DNA from: Segatella copri
Lineage (GTDB): Bacteria; Bacteroidota; Bacteroidia; Bacteroidales; Bacteroidaceae
Direction: 5' to 3'
NCBI RefSeq assembly: GCF_019127135.1
Contig: NZ_JAHOEA010000074.1
Coordinates: 1 to 13,307 of the forward strand
Length of the DNA stretch: 13,307 bases
Positions 6,356-12,363 of the stretch are shown in pieces (position 1 is the first letter of the stretch; each line of letters opens with the position of its first letter). The position numbers and the translations under genes are program-made. A model generated the notes under the pieces. The model was not told the DNA's origin and did not search any database. It saw nothing but the letters and a program-made list of their open reading frames with translations.

Positions 6356-6459
6356 AAGTGAAGAGTGAAGAACGAAGAGTGAAGAATCCAAATGCTTTTA
6401 TGGGTTCTTTGTTCTTTAGACAAGAGAATTCTTCGTTCTTCACTCTTCACACTTCACTT
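6356..6459. repeat. Inverted pair of GAAGAGT-type repeats
   Basis: The left arm (6356-6387) begins three bases after the DAHP synthase stop and equals the core seen at 1030 and 12277. The right arm (6428-6459) is an inverted version. The two pair over 32 positions with five mismatches and a 40-nt loop. This large imperfect hairpin lies in the transcript between the DAHP synthase and tyrA. It has no T-run in terminator position and no TAnnTTTG box. A run-on upstream start for tyrA at 6392 lies in the loop and is not used. Confidence 0.8.
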
Positions 6460-6466
6460 GAAAAAT

Positions 6467-7264
6467 ATGAGAATATTAATTATGGGAGCAGGTAAGATGG
6501 GAAGTTTCTTCATCGACCTGCTCAGTTTCGACCACGAGGTGGCGGTTTACGAGAAGGATGCCAAGCGACTGCGCTTCACCTACAACTGTTACCGCTTCAC
6601 CAAGATGGAAGAGATAGAGATGTTCCGTCCCGAACTGGTTATCAATGCGGTGACGGTAAAATATACGCTGCCAGCCTTCGAAGAGGTGTTGCCACATCTC
6701 TCTCACGACTGCATCATCAGCGACATAGCTTCGGTAAAGACCGGACTGCAGGAGTTCTACGAGAAGAGCGGTTTCCGCTTCGTGAGCACGCACCCTATGT
6801 TCGGCCCAACCTTTGCCAATCTGAACCAGCTTTCAGAGGAGAATGCAGTCATCATCAAGGAGGGTGACTACATGGGCAAGATATTCTTCAAGGACCTCTA
6901 CCAGAAGTTGGGGTTGAGTCTGCATGAGTATACATTTGATGAGCACGACCAGACGGTGGCTTACTCGCTGAGTATTCCTTTCGTGAGCACCTTTGCCTTT
7001 GCGGCAGTGATGAAGCACCAGGATGCTCCGGGCACCACCTTCAAGCGCCACATGCAGATAGCCAAGGGCGTGCTCAACGAAGATGATTACCTGCTGCAGG
7101 AAATCCTCTTCAACCCATACACATCGGGCCAGGTGGCACAGATCAGAGAGGAGCTTGCTGAGCTCATCGACATCATCGACCACAAGGATGCGAAGCGTAT
7201 GAAACTCTTCCTTACCAAGATACGTAATCATGTGAAGGAAGATATTGAGATTAAAGAAAAATAA
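6467..7264 (+). CDS. tyrA: Prephenate dehydrogenase
   Basis: Oxidatively decarboxylates prephenate to 4-hydroxyphenylpyruvate, the first step of the Tyr branch. With the start at 6467 it has 265 residues. It opens with MRILIMGAGKMG, whose GAGKMG (7-12) is the dinucleotide-binding loop. SDIASVK (85-91) and STHPMFGP (107-114; H109 matches the catalytic histidine of the family) follow, then DEHDQTVAYSLSIPF (158-172). There is no ACT or mutase domain. An in-frame start 75 bp upstream would add 25 residues encoded by the repeat and is rejected. It is the last gene of the Phe/Tyr operon; terminator-like hairpins follow. Confidence 0.94.
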   Translation: MRILIMGAGKMGSFFIDLLSFDHEVAVYEKDAKRLRFTYNCYRFTKMEEIEMFRPELVINAVTVKYTLPAFEEVLPHLSHDCIISDIASVKTGLQEFYEKSGFRFVSTHPMFGPTFANLNQLSEENAVIIKEGDYMGKIFFKDLYQKLGLSLHEYTFDEHDQTVAYSLSIPFVSTFAFAAVMKHQDAPGTTFKRHMQIAKGVLNEDDYLLQEILFNPYTSGQVAQIREELAELIDIIDHKDAKRMKLFLTKIRNHVKEDIEIKEK

Positions 7265-7279
7265 AAATGTTGATTTAAT

Positions 7280-7306
7280 GGGGGAGCCCTTATATTATGT
7301 TCCCCC
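7280..7306 (+). other. G-rich hairpin after tyrA
   Basis: GGGGGAGC (7280-7287) pairs with GTTCCCCC (7299-7306), 8 bp with one G-T pair and an 11-nt loop, 15 bases behind the tyrA stop. No T-run follows, so it may protect the 3' end or slow polymerase rather than terminate. Confidence 0.55.
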
Positions 7307-7320
7307 AGCCGTATATTTGC

Positions 7321-7346
7321 AAGTTTTGCATGTGAATGTAGAACTT
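7321..7346 (+). other. GTGA-capped hairpin A in the tyrA 3' region
   Basis: An 11-bp stem (7321-7331 with 7336-7346, two G-T pairs) closes a GTGA loop, a GNRA tetraloop. Its upper 16 bases, TTGCATGTGAATGTAG (7326-7341), are repeated exactly in hairpin B. No T-run follows. A TATATTTG match to the -7 promoter box lies just upstream (7312-7319), but no -33 box is visible, and a start at the expected distance would fall inside this hairpin. Confidence 0.65.
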
Positions 7347-7369
7347 TCGAGAATTTTATTAACACTCAT

Positions 7370-7403
7370 AAAAGTCTTGCATGTGAATGTAGGGCTTTTT
7401 TTT
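7370..7403 (+). terminator. GTGA-capped terminator (hairpin B) of the Phe/Tyr operon
   Basis: A 13-bp stem (7370-7382 with 7387-7399, three G-T pairs) closes a GTGA tetraloop, and the 3' arm runs into eight T residues (7396-7403). This is a good intrinsic terminator for the operon that ends with tyrA. Its top is identical to hairpin A while the lower stem has different, still paired, bases. Confidence 0.85.
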
Positions 7404-7426
7404 ATGTGTTGCCGGAAGCGGAAAAG

Positions 7427-7463
7427 CTTAATGACCTTAATGACCAATGACCTTAATGACCAC
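7427..7463 (+). repeat. TTAATGACC-type 37-nt repeat, single copy
   Basis: A 37-nt block of TTAATGACC words (CTTAATGACCTTAATGAC...). It matches 9558-9594 with one substitution and is the reverse complement of 9424-9460 with the same substitution. Here it stands alone without its inverted partner. Confidence 0.85.
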
Positions 7464-7557
7464 CCCCGGTAAGGCGCCAGCAGGTGGATAATAAGGAAAA
7501 AAGGGGGCAAAATGAAAATATGTAAGGAGATAGGGGCGATTTCTGAAATATTATTTG

Positions 7558-7565
7558 TACCTTTG
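7558..7565 (+). promoter_or_regulatory. Bacteroidetes -7 promoter box upstream of gltA
   Basis: TACCTTTG matches TAnnTTTG. The region 20 nt upstream has no TTTG, so the -33 box is weak or replaced by activator binding. A start near 7571 would give a 5' UTR of about 70 nt, holding the two 14-nt repeats described next. Confidence 0.6.
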
Positions 7566-7584
7566 CACCCACAAATCAAAGGAT

Positions 7585-7618
7585 AGATTGTAGAATCAAT
7601 AAACAGATTGTAGAATCA
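7585..7618 (+). repeat. Two 14-nt direct repeats in the gltA 5' UTR
   Basis: AGATTGTAGAATCA occurs at 7585-7598 and 7605-7618, a period of 20 bases. Each copy has a small dyad, GATT-gtag-AATC. They lie downstream of the predicted transcription start. They could be a protein-binding or RNA element, or a chance duplication. Confidence 0.6.
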
Positions 7619-7640
7619 GTAAAAAGAGAGCAGTTCTATT

Positions 7641-9119
7641 ATGAGCGAACAGAAAGAAACAAAGAATGTGAAGAATGCTGCAGAGGCGCAGGCCCCTGAG
7701 CAGAATACAACAGAAACAGCAGCTAAGCAGAATGATAATGCTAAGCAGGCTGATACAACCGAACAGCAGGCGGATGCTGCTGCCTTCCAGGTAGTGAACG
7801 AGGGTTTTTCTACCCGCGAGGCCATTGAGGAGGCTAAACGCTGCCTCCACTGCAAGATTCCGCAGTGCAAGAAGGGATGCCCGATTGGTAACGACATTCC
7901 TGATTTCGTACACGAACTCTCTATGGGTAACATGGGTGCGGCGATGAGCATCATCAATGCCAAGAGCAACCTGCCGGCCATCTGCGGCCGTGTGTGCCCT
8001 CACGAGAAACAGTGTCAGGGCAGCTGCGTGCTCGGAAAGAAGGGAAAACCTGTACAGATAGGCAAGCTTGAGCAGTTTATTGCCGATTTTGATACCAAGA
8101 TGAACCTCTCGCGCGAGATGTTGCCACAGAAAACACGTGGCCGCGTGGCAGTTATCGGTTCGGGTCCTGCGGGCTTGACCGTAGCCGGCGATCTGGCGCG
8201 CCAGGGCTTCAACGTTACCATTTTCGAGGGCCAGGCTGAGCCGGGAGGCGTGCTGATGTACGGTATTCCGGAGTATCGCTTGCCTAAGACGGTGGTACGT
8301 GCTGAGGTGGAAAAAATTGCTGCCCTCGGCGTGCAGTTTATCACCAACTGCATGGTGGGCGAGAACAATGTAACCATCGACAGTCTGTTCCGTGCAGGCT
8401 ACGACGCCATCTTTATGGGCACAGGTACCAGCGTGCCTCAGAACATGGACTCTACACCGGGCTCAAAGCTCCACGGCGTGAGCCAGAGTACCTACTTCCT
8501 GCACAACGTAAATGCCTATAACGAAGGCGCTTTGCCCCGCGACATGGTTCCGCTGCGCGACGGCGAGAAGGTGGGCGTCATTGGCGGCGGAAACGTGGCC
8601 ATGGATGCTGCCCGTACCGCTATCCGACTGGGTGCCGACGTTACCGTGCTGTACCGTAAGACCCAGGAAGAGATGCCTGCCATCAAGAGCGAATATGAAG
8701 ATGCGGTGAAGGAAGGCGTGAAATTTGAGTGGAAAACTACCGTTGAGGCCTTCCTGAAGGGCAAAAACGGCCGTCTGGGAAGCTGTGTGCTGAACACTCC
8801 TGAGGGCGAAAGGGTAGAAAAATTCGACAGAATCTATCTCGCCATCGGTTCAAGACCAGCCAACCGTATCGTTTCTACCACTGCCGGAATCGAGGTGGAT
8901 GAGAAGGGATATGTTAAAGTTGTTGAACGTCCGTTCGGTATGACCACCCGTCGCGGTGTGTTCGCCGGAGGTGATGTGGTACACCGTCCGCAGACTGTAG
9001 TTTTGGCGATGAAGGCTGCCAAGGAGGTGGCTCAGGGCATCGCCCAATATGTAGATGCCATCAAGCTTCTCGAAGAGGCTAAGCGTATCGAGAAAAATGG
9101 TATTGCTGATGTTGAATAA
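7641..9119 (+). CDS. gltA: Glutamate synthase small-subunit family oxidoreductase (GltA/GltD type)
   Basis: FAD- and NADPH-binding iron-sulfur flavoprotein of the glutamate synthase beta-subunit family, 492 residues. Residues 1-50 are a low-complexity Gln/Ala/Thr/Asn/Lys tail that looks disordered. Next come two cysteine motifs for 4Fe-4S clusters: C68, C71, C76, C80 and C115, C119, C125, C129. FAD-binding GSGPAG (173-178) is followed by EPGGVLMYGIP; the NADPH site GGGNVAMDAART is at 315-326; the second FAD motif is FAGGDVV (441-447). It best fits the homotetrameric GltA subtype. No large glutamate synthase subunit or NfnA-like partner is next to it, so the reaction is uncertain: NADPH-linked glutamate synthesis or transhydrogenation with a partner encoded elsewhere. 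It is transcribed alone, between its promoter and a terminator cluster. Confidence 0.88.
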   Translation: MSEQKETKNVKNAAEAQAPEQNTTETAAKQNDNAKQADTTEQQADAAAFQVVNEGFSTREAIEEAKRCLHCKIPQCKKGCPIGNDIPDFVHELSMGNMGAAMSIINAKSNLPAICGRVCPHEKQCQGSCVLGKKGKPVQIGKLEQFIADFDTKMNLSREMLPQKTRGRVAVIGSGPAGLTVAGDLARQGFNVTIFEGQAEPGGVLMYGIPEYRLPKTVVRAEVEKIAALGVQFITNCMVGENNVTIDSLFRAGYDAIFMGTGTSVPQNMDSTPGSKLHGVSQSTYFLHNVNAYNEGALPRDMVPLRDGEKVGVIGGGNVAMDAARTAIRLGADVTVLYRKTQEEMPAIKSEYEDAVKEGVKFEWKTTVEAFLKGKNGRLGSCVLNTPEGERVEKFDRIYLAIGSRPANRIVSTTAGIEVDEKGYVKVVERPFGMTTRRGVFAGGDVVHRPQTVVLAMKAAKEVAQGIAQYVDAIKLLEEAKRIEKNGIADVE

Positions 9120-9142
9120 CAAGCGTGTTATTAGATAATTAT

Positions 9143-9168
9143 GCACTTTTCGGTGCTTCATTTTTTTT
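9143..9168 (+). terminator. Terminator 1 after gltA
   Basis: GCACT (9143-9147) pairs with GGTGC (9152-9156), 5 bp including one G-T pair, followed by eight T residues (9161-9168). It lies 23 bp after the gltA stop. Confidence 0.75.
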
Positions 9169-9189
9169 GGACCGTGAGGTTCGGTTTTT
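9169..9189 (+). terminator. Terminator 2 after gltA, GTGA-capped
   Basis: GGACC (9169-9173) pairs with GGTTC (9178-9182) around a GTGA tetraloop, followed by GG and five T residues (9185-9189). It directly abuts terminator 1. An alternative fold pairs ACCG with CGGT. Confidence 0.6.
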
Positions 9190-9199
9190 GGTTTAAATA

Positions 9200-9216
9200 G
9201 TAGACTTTTAGTCTAC
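9200..9216. other. Perfect short hairpin
   Basis: GTAGACT (9200-9206) pairs with AGTCTAC (9210-9216) around a TTT loop. No T-run follows on either strand, so it is not a typical terminator. It could equally be a protein-binding dyad. Confidence 0.5.
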
Positions 9217-9225
9217 GAAAATGAC

Positions 9226-9272
9226 AGGGTCGGAGAGTGGAGTTTTCTTCACTTCGCCGACCCTCGATTTTT
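9226..9272 (+). terminator. Terminator 3 after gltA, long GC-rich stem
   Basis: AGGGTCGG (9226-9233) pairs with CCGACCCT (9257-9264). An inner stem is formed by GTGGA (9237-9241) and TTCAC (9248-9252). Five T residues follow at 9268-9272. It is the strongest stem of the group. It could also be the 3' end of a small RNA, but no clear promoter is seen just upstream. Confidence 0.75.
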
Positions 9273-9423
9273 ACTACGCCATAAAAAAAGTTTTCTCTCG
9301 GGACAGAAAAAAAATTAGGTGGCGTGCGCAGAAATATTTAAGATTATTTTACTTTTAGAGTTTTCTCTTTCCCTGACAGTTTTCTGTGAAATATATTCAT
9401 CATTCCTTCTTCCAGATGGTCAT

Positions 9424-9594
9424 GTGGTCATTAAGGTCATTAGTCATTAAGGTCATTAAGCTTTTGAAATATGGGGGCAAAAATAGAGACAATAATAAAA
9501 ATATATAATTATATATTTTTATTATTGTCCTAAAAAAATACTCCCCGTTGGCAAGTCCTTAATGACCTTAATGACTAATGACCTTAATGACCAC
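9424..9594. repeat. 171-nt nested inverted repeat
   Basis: Two palindromes share one centre (9508/9509). The outer arms (9424-9460 and 9558-9594) are perfect 37-bp inverted copies made of TTAATGACC words. The inner palindrome (9488-9529) is 42 nt of almost pure A/T, perfect over 21 bp, with no loop. The connecting segments (27 and 28 nt) do not pair well apart from G and C runs (9473-9477 and 9542-9546). The right end runs into five T residues (9595-9599). It has no ORF. It may be a degenerate miniature transposable element, a strong bidirectional transcription barrier or a cruciform site; the sequence alone does not decide. Between 9273 and 9423, and between 9600 and 9804, I see nothing else apart from the promoter-like box at 9763. 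Confidence 0.92.
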
Positions 9595-9762
9595 TTTTTC
9601 CTGAGAGGGAGGTAGCCAGCCCCCAACCAGGTGTACCTAAAGAGCCATGCATCAGGAATATGGAAGAAGTCAGAAACGTTATAGGATTTTAATTTTCTGC
9701 CATCTCCCCTTAAATCTGCTTAAACTTCCTGCTGCCTTATCCGCTGTATGGATTTTTTTCTC

Positions 9763-9770
9763 TATATTTG
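9763..9770 (+). promoter_or_regulatory. Candidate -7 promoter box
   Basis: TATATTTG matches TAnnTTTG but no TTTG stands about 20 nt upstream. It is the only such match before the gene at 10142, from which it is separated by the REP cluster, so the UTR would be some 370 nt. A seven-codon ORF (ATG at 9785) follows and is probably meaningless. Confidence 0.35.
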
Positions 9771-9804
9771 CCAGCAGAAAAACAATGGAGTTTTTAGTAA
9801 CTGA

Positions 9805-10060
9805 CTGAACTTTCGCATGTGGTTCAAGTACGGGCTGAAGGCCCAAAAGCTCCTGAAGCAGCACGCCCTGAAAGGGCAGAAGCTCCTAGCCCAGGGCATC
9901 GCCCTGGGTATGATGGCAATCAGCAAGACGCCCTGTAAGGGCAAAAGCTTTATGTTTTGCTTGGAGTTTTAAAGCTTTTGCCCTTTCAGGGCGACAGGTT
10001 TGCGTCCGTAATTACCCAGGGCGGTGCCCTGGGCTAGGGGCTTCTGCCCTTTCAGGGCGT
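9805..10060. repeat. Cluster of REP-like palindromes
   Basis: Several units are joined head to head. Positions 9805-9854 equal 13254-13303 (50 of 50). Positions 9856-9910 are the exact reverse complement of 7-61. Positions 9929-9951 and 9971-9993 form a 23-bp inverted repeat with one mismatch and a 19-nt loop (CGCCCTG..AAGGGCAAAAGCTTT). Positions 10007-10060 are a direct copy of 1-54 with two substitutions. Common building blocks are GCCCTGAAAGGGC, CCCAGGGC-n3-GCCCTGGG and GGGC-tgaag-GCCC. The cluster lies between convergent-free, same-strand genes and contains no believable ORF. Confidence 0.9.
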
Positions 10061-10141
10061 ATGGGACAAAACTTGCGAAACTTGGATTAGTAAGAAACGA
10101 AACAGAAAACGAAACAGAAAAAAATCAGAAACGAAGTGATT

Positions 10142-10798
10142 ATGAAGCAAAGAAGAAGAAAATACATACAGCTGCTCACGGCTCTGCTGCTCCTGCTCAT
10201 CGGTCAGGAGGCTCGTGCCCAGAAGACATGCGTCATTGCATCGGCCGAGAACCATGTGCCTATCCGCGAAGCGCTCATCCATACCAACAACAACCACTGG
10301 GCGCGCACCGACTACCGTGGCTACTGGAGCATGCGCTACCAGTTTGATTCGGCTACCGTCTCCAAGCCCGGTTTCATCAAGGCAACCATCCGCTACCGGG
10401 AATTGCCCGATACGGTGTTCCTGCTGCCCGAATCAAAACAGATTGGCGAGGTGACCGTTTGGGGTAAGAACCAGGAAAGCGCCGGCAAGATGAAGAGCCA
10501 GGCCTGTCAGGAAGCTGTGGAGGCAGGCAGAAATGCCGCACTGGGACATACCCGCCTGGTAGGATTCGACCTGGGTAACATGATGGACAGTCAGGGGCGC
10601 CGCGACCAGAAACATCTGAAGGAGGCTAAAAAGATATTCTCGAAGATGGAAAAAGGCGATCCGCTCATCAATGCCTACGAAAAGGCGACGGGTAAAAAAT
10701 ATTTACTGAAGAATCCGGTTGATGCAGCTGATGAGAAACCTGCCGAAAAACAACCCCTTAAGGGAGATGAAAAGGCAAATGTCCCAAAGGAAGAGTAG
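10142..10798 (+). CDS. Secreted CarboxypepD_reg-like domain protein
   Basis: A 218-residue protein. A basic start (MKQRRRKY) and a hydrophobic core LLTALLLLLIG (11-21) end at ARA-Q (cleavage after A26), a signal peptide. The first mature Cys is C30, so it is not a classical lipoprotein. Residues 27-108 resemble the carboxypeptidase regulatory-like beta-sandwich used in Bacteroidetes outer-membrane proteins: reuse of a 'V-P-I-R-E-A' strand, TDYRGYWSMR, TVSKPGF, DTVFLLP and a final IGEVTVWGK. The rest (109-218) is helical and ends in a Lys/Glu/Pro-rich tail. There is no TonB barrel. It probably acts in the periplasm; partner and function are unknown. ATG at 10142 is preferred to the GTG two codons earlier. 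Its codon use resembles the neighbours. Confidence 0.8.
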   Translation: MKQRRRKYIQLLTALLLLLIGQEARAQKTCVIASAENHVPIREALIHTNNNHWARTDYRGYWSMRYQFDSATVSKPGFIKATIRYRELPDTVFLLPESKQIGEVTVWGKNQESAGKMKSQACQEAVEAGRNAALGHTRLVGFDLGNMMDSQGRRDQKHLKEAKKIFSKMEKGDPLINAYEKATGKKYLLKNPVDAADEKPAEKQPLKGDEKANVPKEE

Positions 10799-10854
10799 GG
10801 AAAGGGGTGAAAATCAAAAAAAATGGAAGAATTCGGAAAATAATTGCCGAAAAA

Positions 10855-10886
10855 CTTGCCCATGTCAGATTTATTTTGTATCTTTG
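10855..10886 (+). promoter_or_regulatory. Promoter of ffh
   Basis: CTTG (10855-10858, one mismatch to TTTG), a 20-nt spacer, then TATCTTTG (10879-10886), a full match to TAnnTTTG. Transcription would start near 10893, about 26 nt before the ffh ATG at 10919. This rules out the in-frame ATG at 10844 as the start. Confidence 0.75.
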
Positions 10887-10918
10887 CACCCAAAAATCAT
10901 AAAAACGAAAAATTAGGC

Positions 10919-12271
10919 ATGTTTGAAAATTTATCAGATAGACTGGAACGCTCATTCAAAATCTTGAAGGGCGAAGGAAAAATTACAGAAATCAACGTGG
11001 CGGAAACCATGAAGGATGTGCGCCGTGCACTCCTCGACGCCGACGTAAACTATAAAGTGGCTAAGGAATTCACCAACAAGGTGAAGGAGAAAGCACTCGG
11101 CATGAACGTGCTCACAGCCGTTAAGCCGGGACAGCTGATGATTAAGCTGGTTCACGATGAGCTGGCAGAACTCATGGGTGGCGAAGAAGCCCCACTGAAG
11201 CTCGAAGGCCATCCGGCCATCATCCTCATGAGCGGTCTGCAGGGTTCAGGTAAGACTACCTTCAGCGGCAAGCTTGCCAATATGCTCAAAACCAAGCGCG
11301 GCAAGAAACCATTGCTCGTAGCCTGCGACGTTTACCGTCCGGCAGCTATCCAGCAGCTCCATGTAGTGGGCGAGCAGGTAGGTGTTCCGGTTTACAGCGA
11401 GCCAGAGAACAAGGATGTGCTCAGCATCGCCGACCACGCCATCCAGCAGGCTAAGACCAACGGCAACGATGTGGTAATCGTCGATACAGCCGGACGTCTC
11501 GCCATTGATGAGCAGATGATGAACGAGATCAGCAATCTCAAGAATCATCTCCGTCCAGACGAAACCCTCTTCGTGGTAGACTCCATGACCGGTCAGGATG
11601 CCGTAAACACAGCCAAGGAATTCAACGACCGCCTCGACTTCAACGGCGTTGTTCTCACCAAGCTCGACGGTGATACCCGCGGTGGTGCTGCCCTCAGTAT
11701 CCGTACCGTGGTAACCAAGCCAATCAAGTTTATCGGTACCGGCGAGAAGATGGAGGCCATTGACGTGTTCCACCCAGCCCGTATGGCAGACCGAATCCTC
11801 GGCATGGGTGACGTGGTATCTCTCGTAGAGCGCGCACAGGAGCAGTTCGACCTGGAAGAGGCTAAGAAACTGGAGAAGAAAATCAGAAAGAACCAGTTCG
11901 ACTTCAACGATTTCTACAACCAGATTCAACAGATCAAGAAGATGGGTAACATCAAGGATCTGGCAGCGATGATTCCGGGCGTGGGCAAGGCTATCCGCGA
12001 CGTAGACATCCCAGAGGATGCATTCAAGGGCGTAGAGGCCATCATCCAGAGTATGACTCCTAAGGAGCGCACCAACCCAGCCATCCTCAACACATCACGC
12101 CGCCAGCGCATCGCCAAGGGTTCGGGCACCAACATCCAGGAGGTGAACAAGCTCATCAAGCAGTTTGACCAGACCCGCAAGATGATGCAGATGATGACCG
12201 GCAACAAGATGGCGCAGATGATGAGCCGCATGAAGGGTATGCCGGGCATGCCTAAGATGCCGGGAATGTAA
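10919..12271 (+). CDS. ffh: Signal recognition particle GTPase Ffh
   Basis: Protein component of the signal recognition particle. It binds signal sequences of nascent membrane proteins and, with SRP RNA and FtsY, docks ribosomes at the membrane. The 450 residues match the family. The N domain (about 1-95) is followed by the G domain with P-loop GLQGSGKTT (106-114), DVYRPAA (137-143), DTAGR (189-193) and TKLDGD (247-252). The M domain (about 310-450) ends in a methionine-rich stretch (MMQMMTGNKMAQMMSRMKG and on), the signal-sequence and RNA-binding part. The start at 10919 gives MFENLSDRLERSF, the usual N-terminus. It has its own promoter. folD follows 92 bp downstream with no clear terminator or promoter between them, so the two may be co-transcribed. 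Confidence 0.97.
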   Translation: MFENLSDRLERSFKILKGEGKITEINVAETMKDVRRALLDADVNYKVAKEFTNKVKEKALGMNVLTAVKPGQLMIKLVHDELAELMGGEEAPLKLEGHPAIILMSGLQGSGKTTFSGKLANMLKTKRGKKPLLVACDVYRPAAIQQLHVVGEQVGVPVYSEPENKDVLSIADHAIQQAKTNGNDVVIVDTAGRLAIDEQMMNEISNLKNHLRPDETLFVVDSMTGQDAVNTAKEFNDRLDFNGVVLTKLDGDTRGGAALSIRTVVTKPIKFIGTGEKMEAIDVFHPARMADRILGMGDVVSLVERAQEQFDLEEAKKLEKKIRKNQFDFNDFYNQIQQIKKMGNIKDLAAMIPGVGKAIRDVDIPEDAFKGVEAIIQSMTPKERTNPAILNTSRRQRIAKGSGTNIQEVNKLIKQFDQTRKMMQMMTGNKMAQMMSRMKGMPGMPKMPGM

Positions 12272-12276
12272 GAAAT

Positions 12277-12354
12277 AAGTGAAGAGTGAAGAACGAAGAG
12301 TGAAGAATTCGTATGCTCTGCTACTTAACATTTAACATTTAAAATTTAACATTA
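12277..12354. repeat. GAAGAGT-type and TTAACATT-type repeats between ffh and folD
   Basis: Positions 12277-12311 carry the same core as at 1030 and 6356, again directly behind a stop codon. Positions 12325-12354 are a different short repeat: TTAACATTTAACATT, an altered unit, then TTAACATT. Together they fill most of the 92-bp gap. No hairpin with a T-run and no TAnnTTTG box is present. Confidence 0.85.
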
Positions 12355-12363
12355 AAGAATAAG

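Noticed and set aside
6392..6466. Upstream in-frame start for tyrA (25 extra residues)
   Set aside because: The extra part is encoded by the GAAGAGT-type inverted repeat; MRILIMGAGKMG at 6467 is the normal N-terminus of a dinucleotide-binding protein.
7312..7319. Promoter for an independent small RNA over the twin hairpins
   Set aside because: The -7 match is good, but no -33 box is visible and the expected start would cut the first hairpin; kept only as a possibility in the findings.
9424..9594. Insertion sequence
   Set aside because: Despite long inverted repeats there is no transposase ORF and no clear target-site duplication at the ends.
10844..10918. Upstream in-frame start for ffh
   Set aside because: The -7 promoter box (10879-10886) lies inside this extension, so the ATG at 10844 would not be in the transcript; MFENLSDRLE is the usual Ffh N-terminus.
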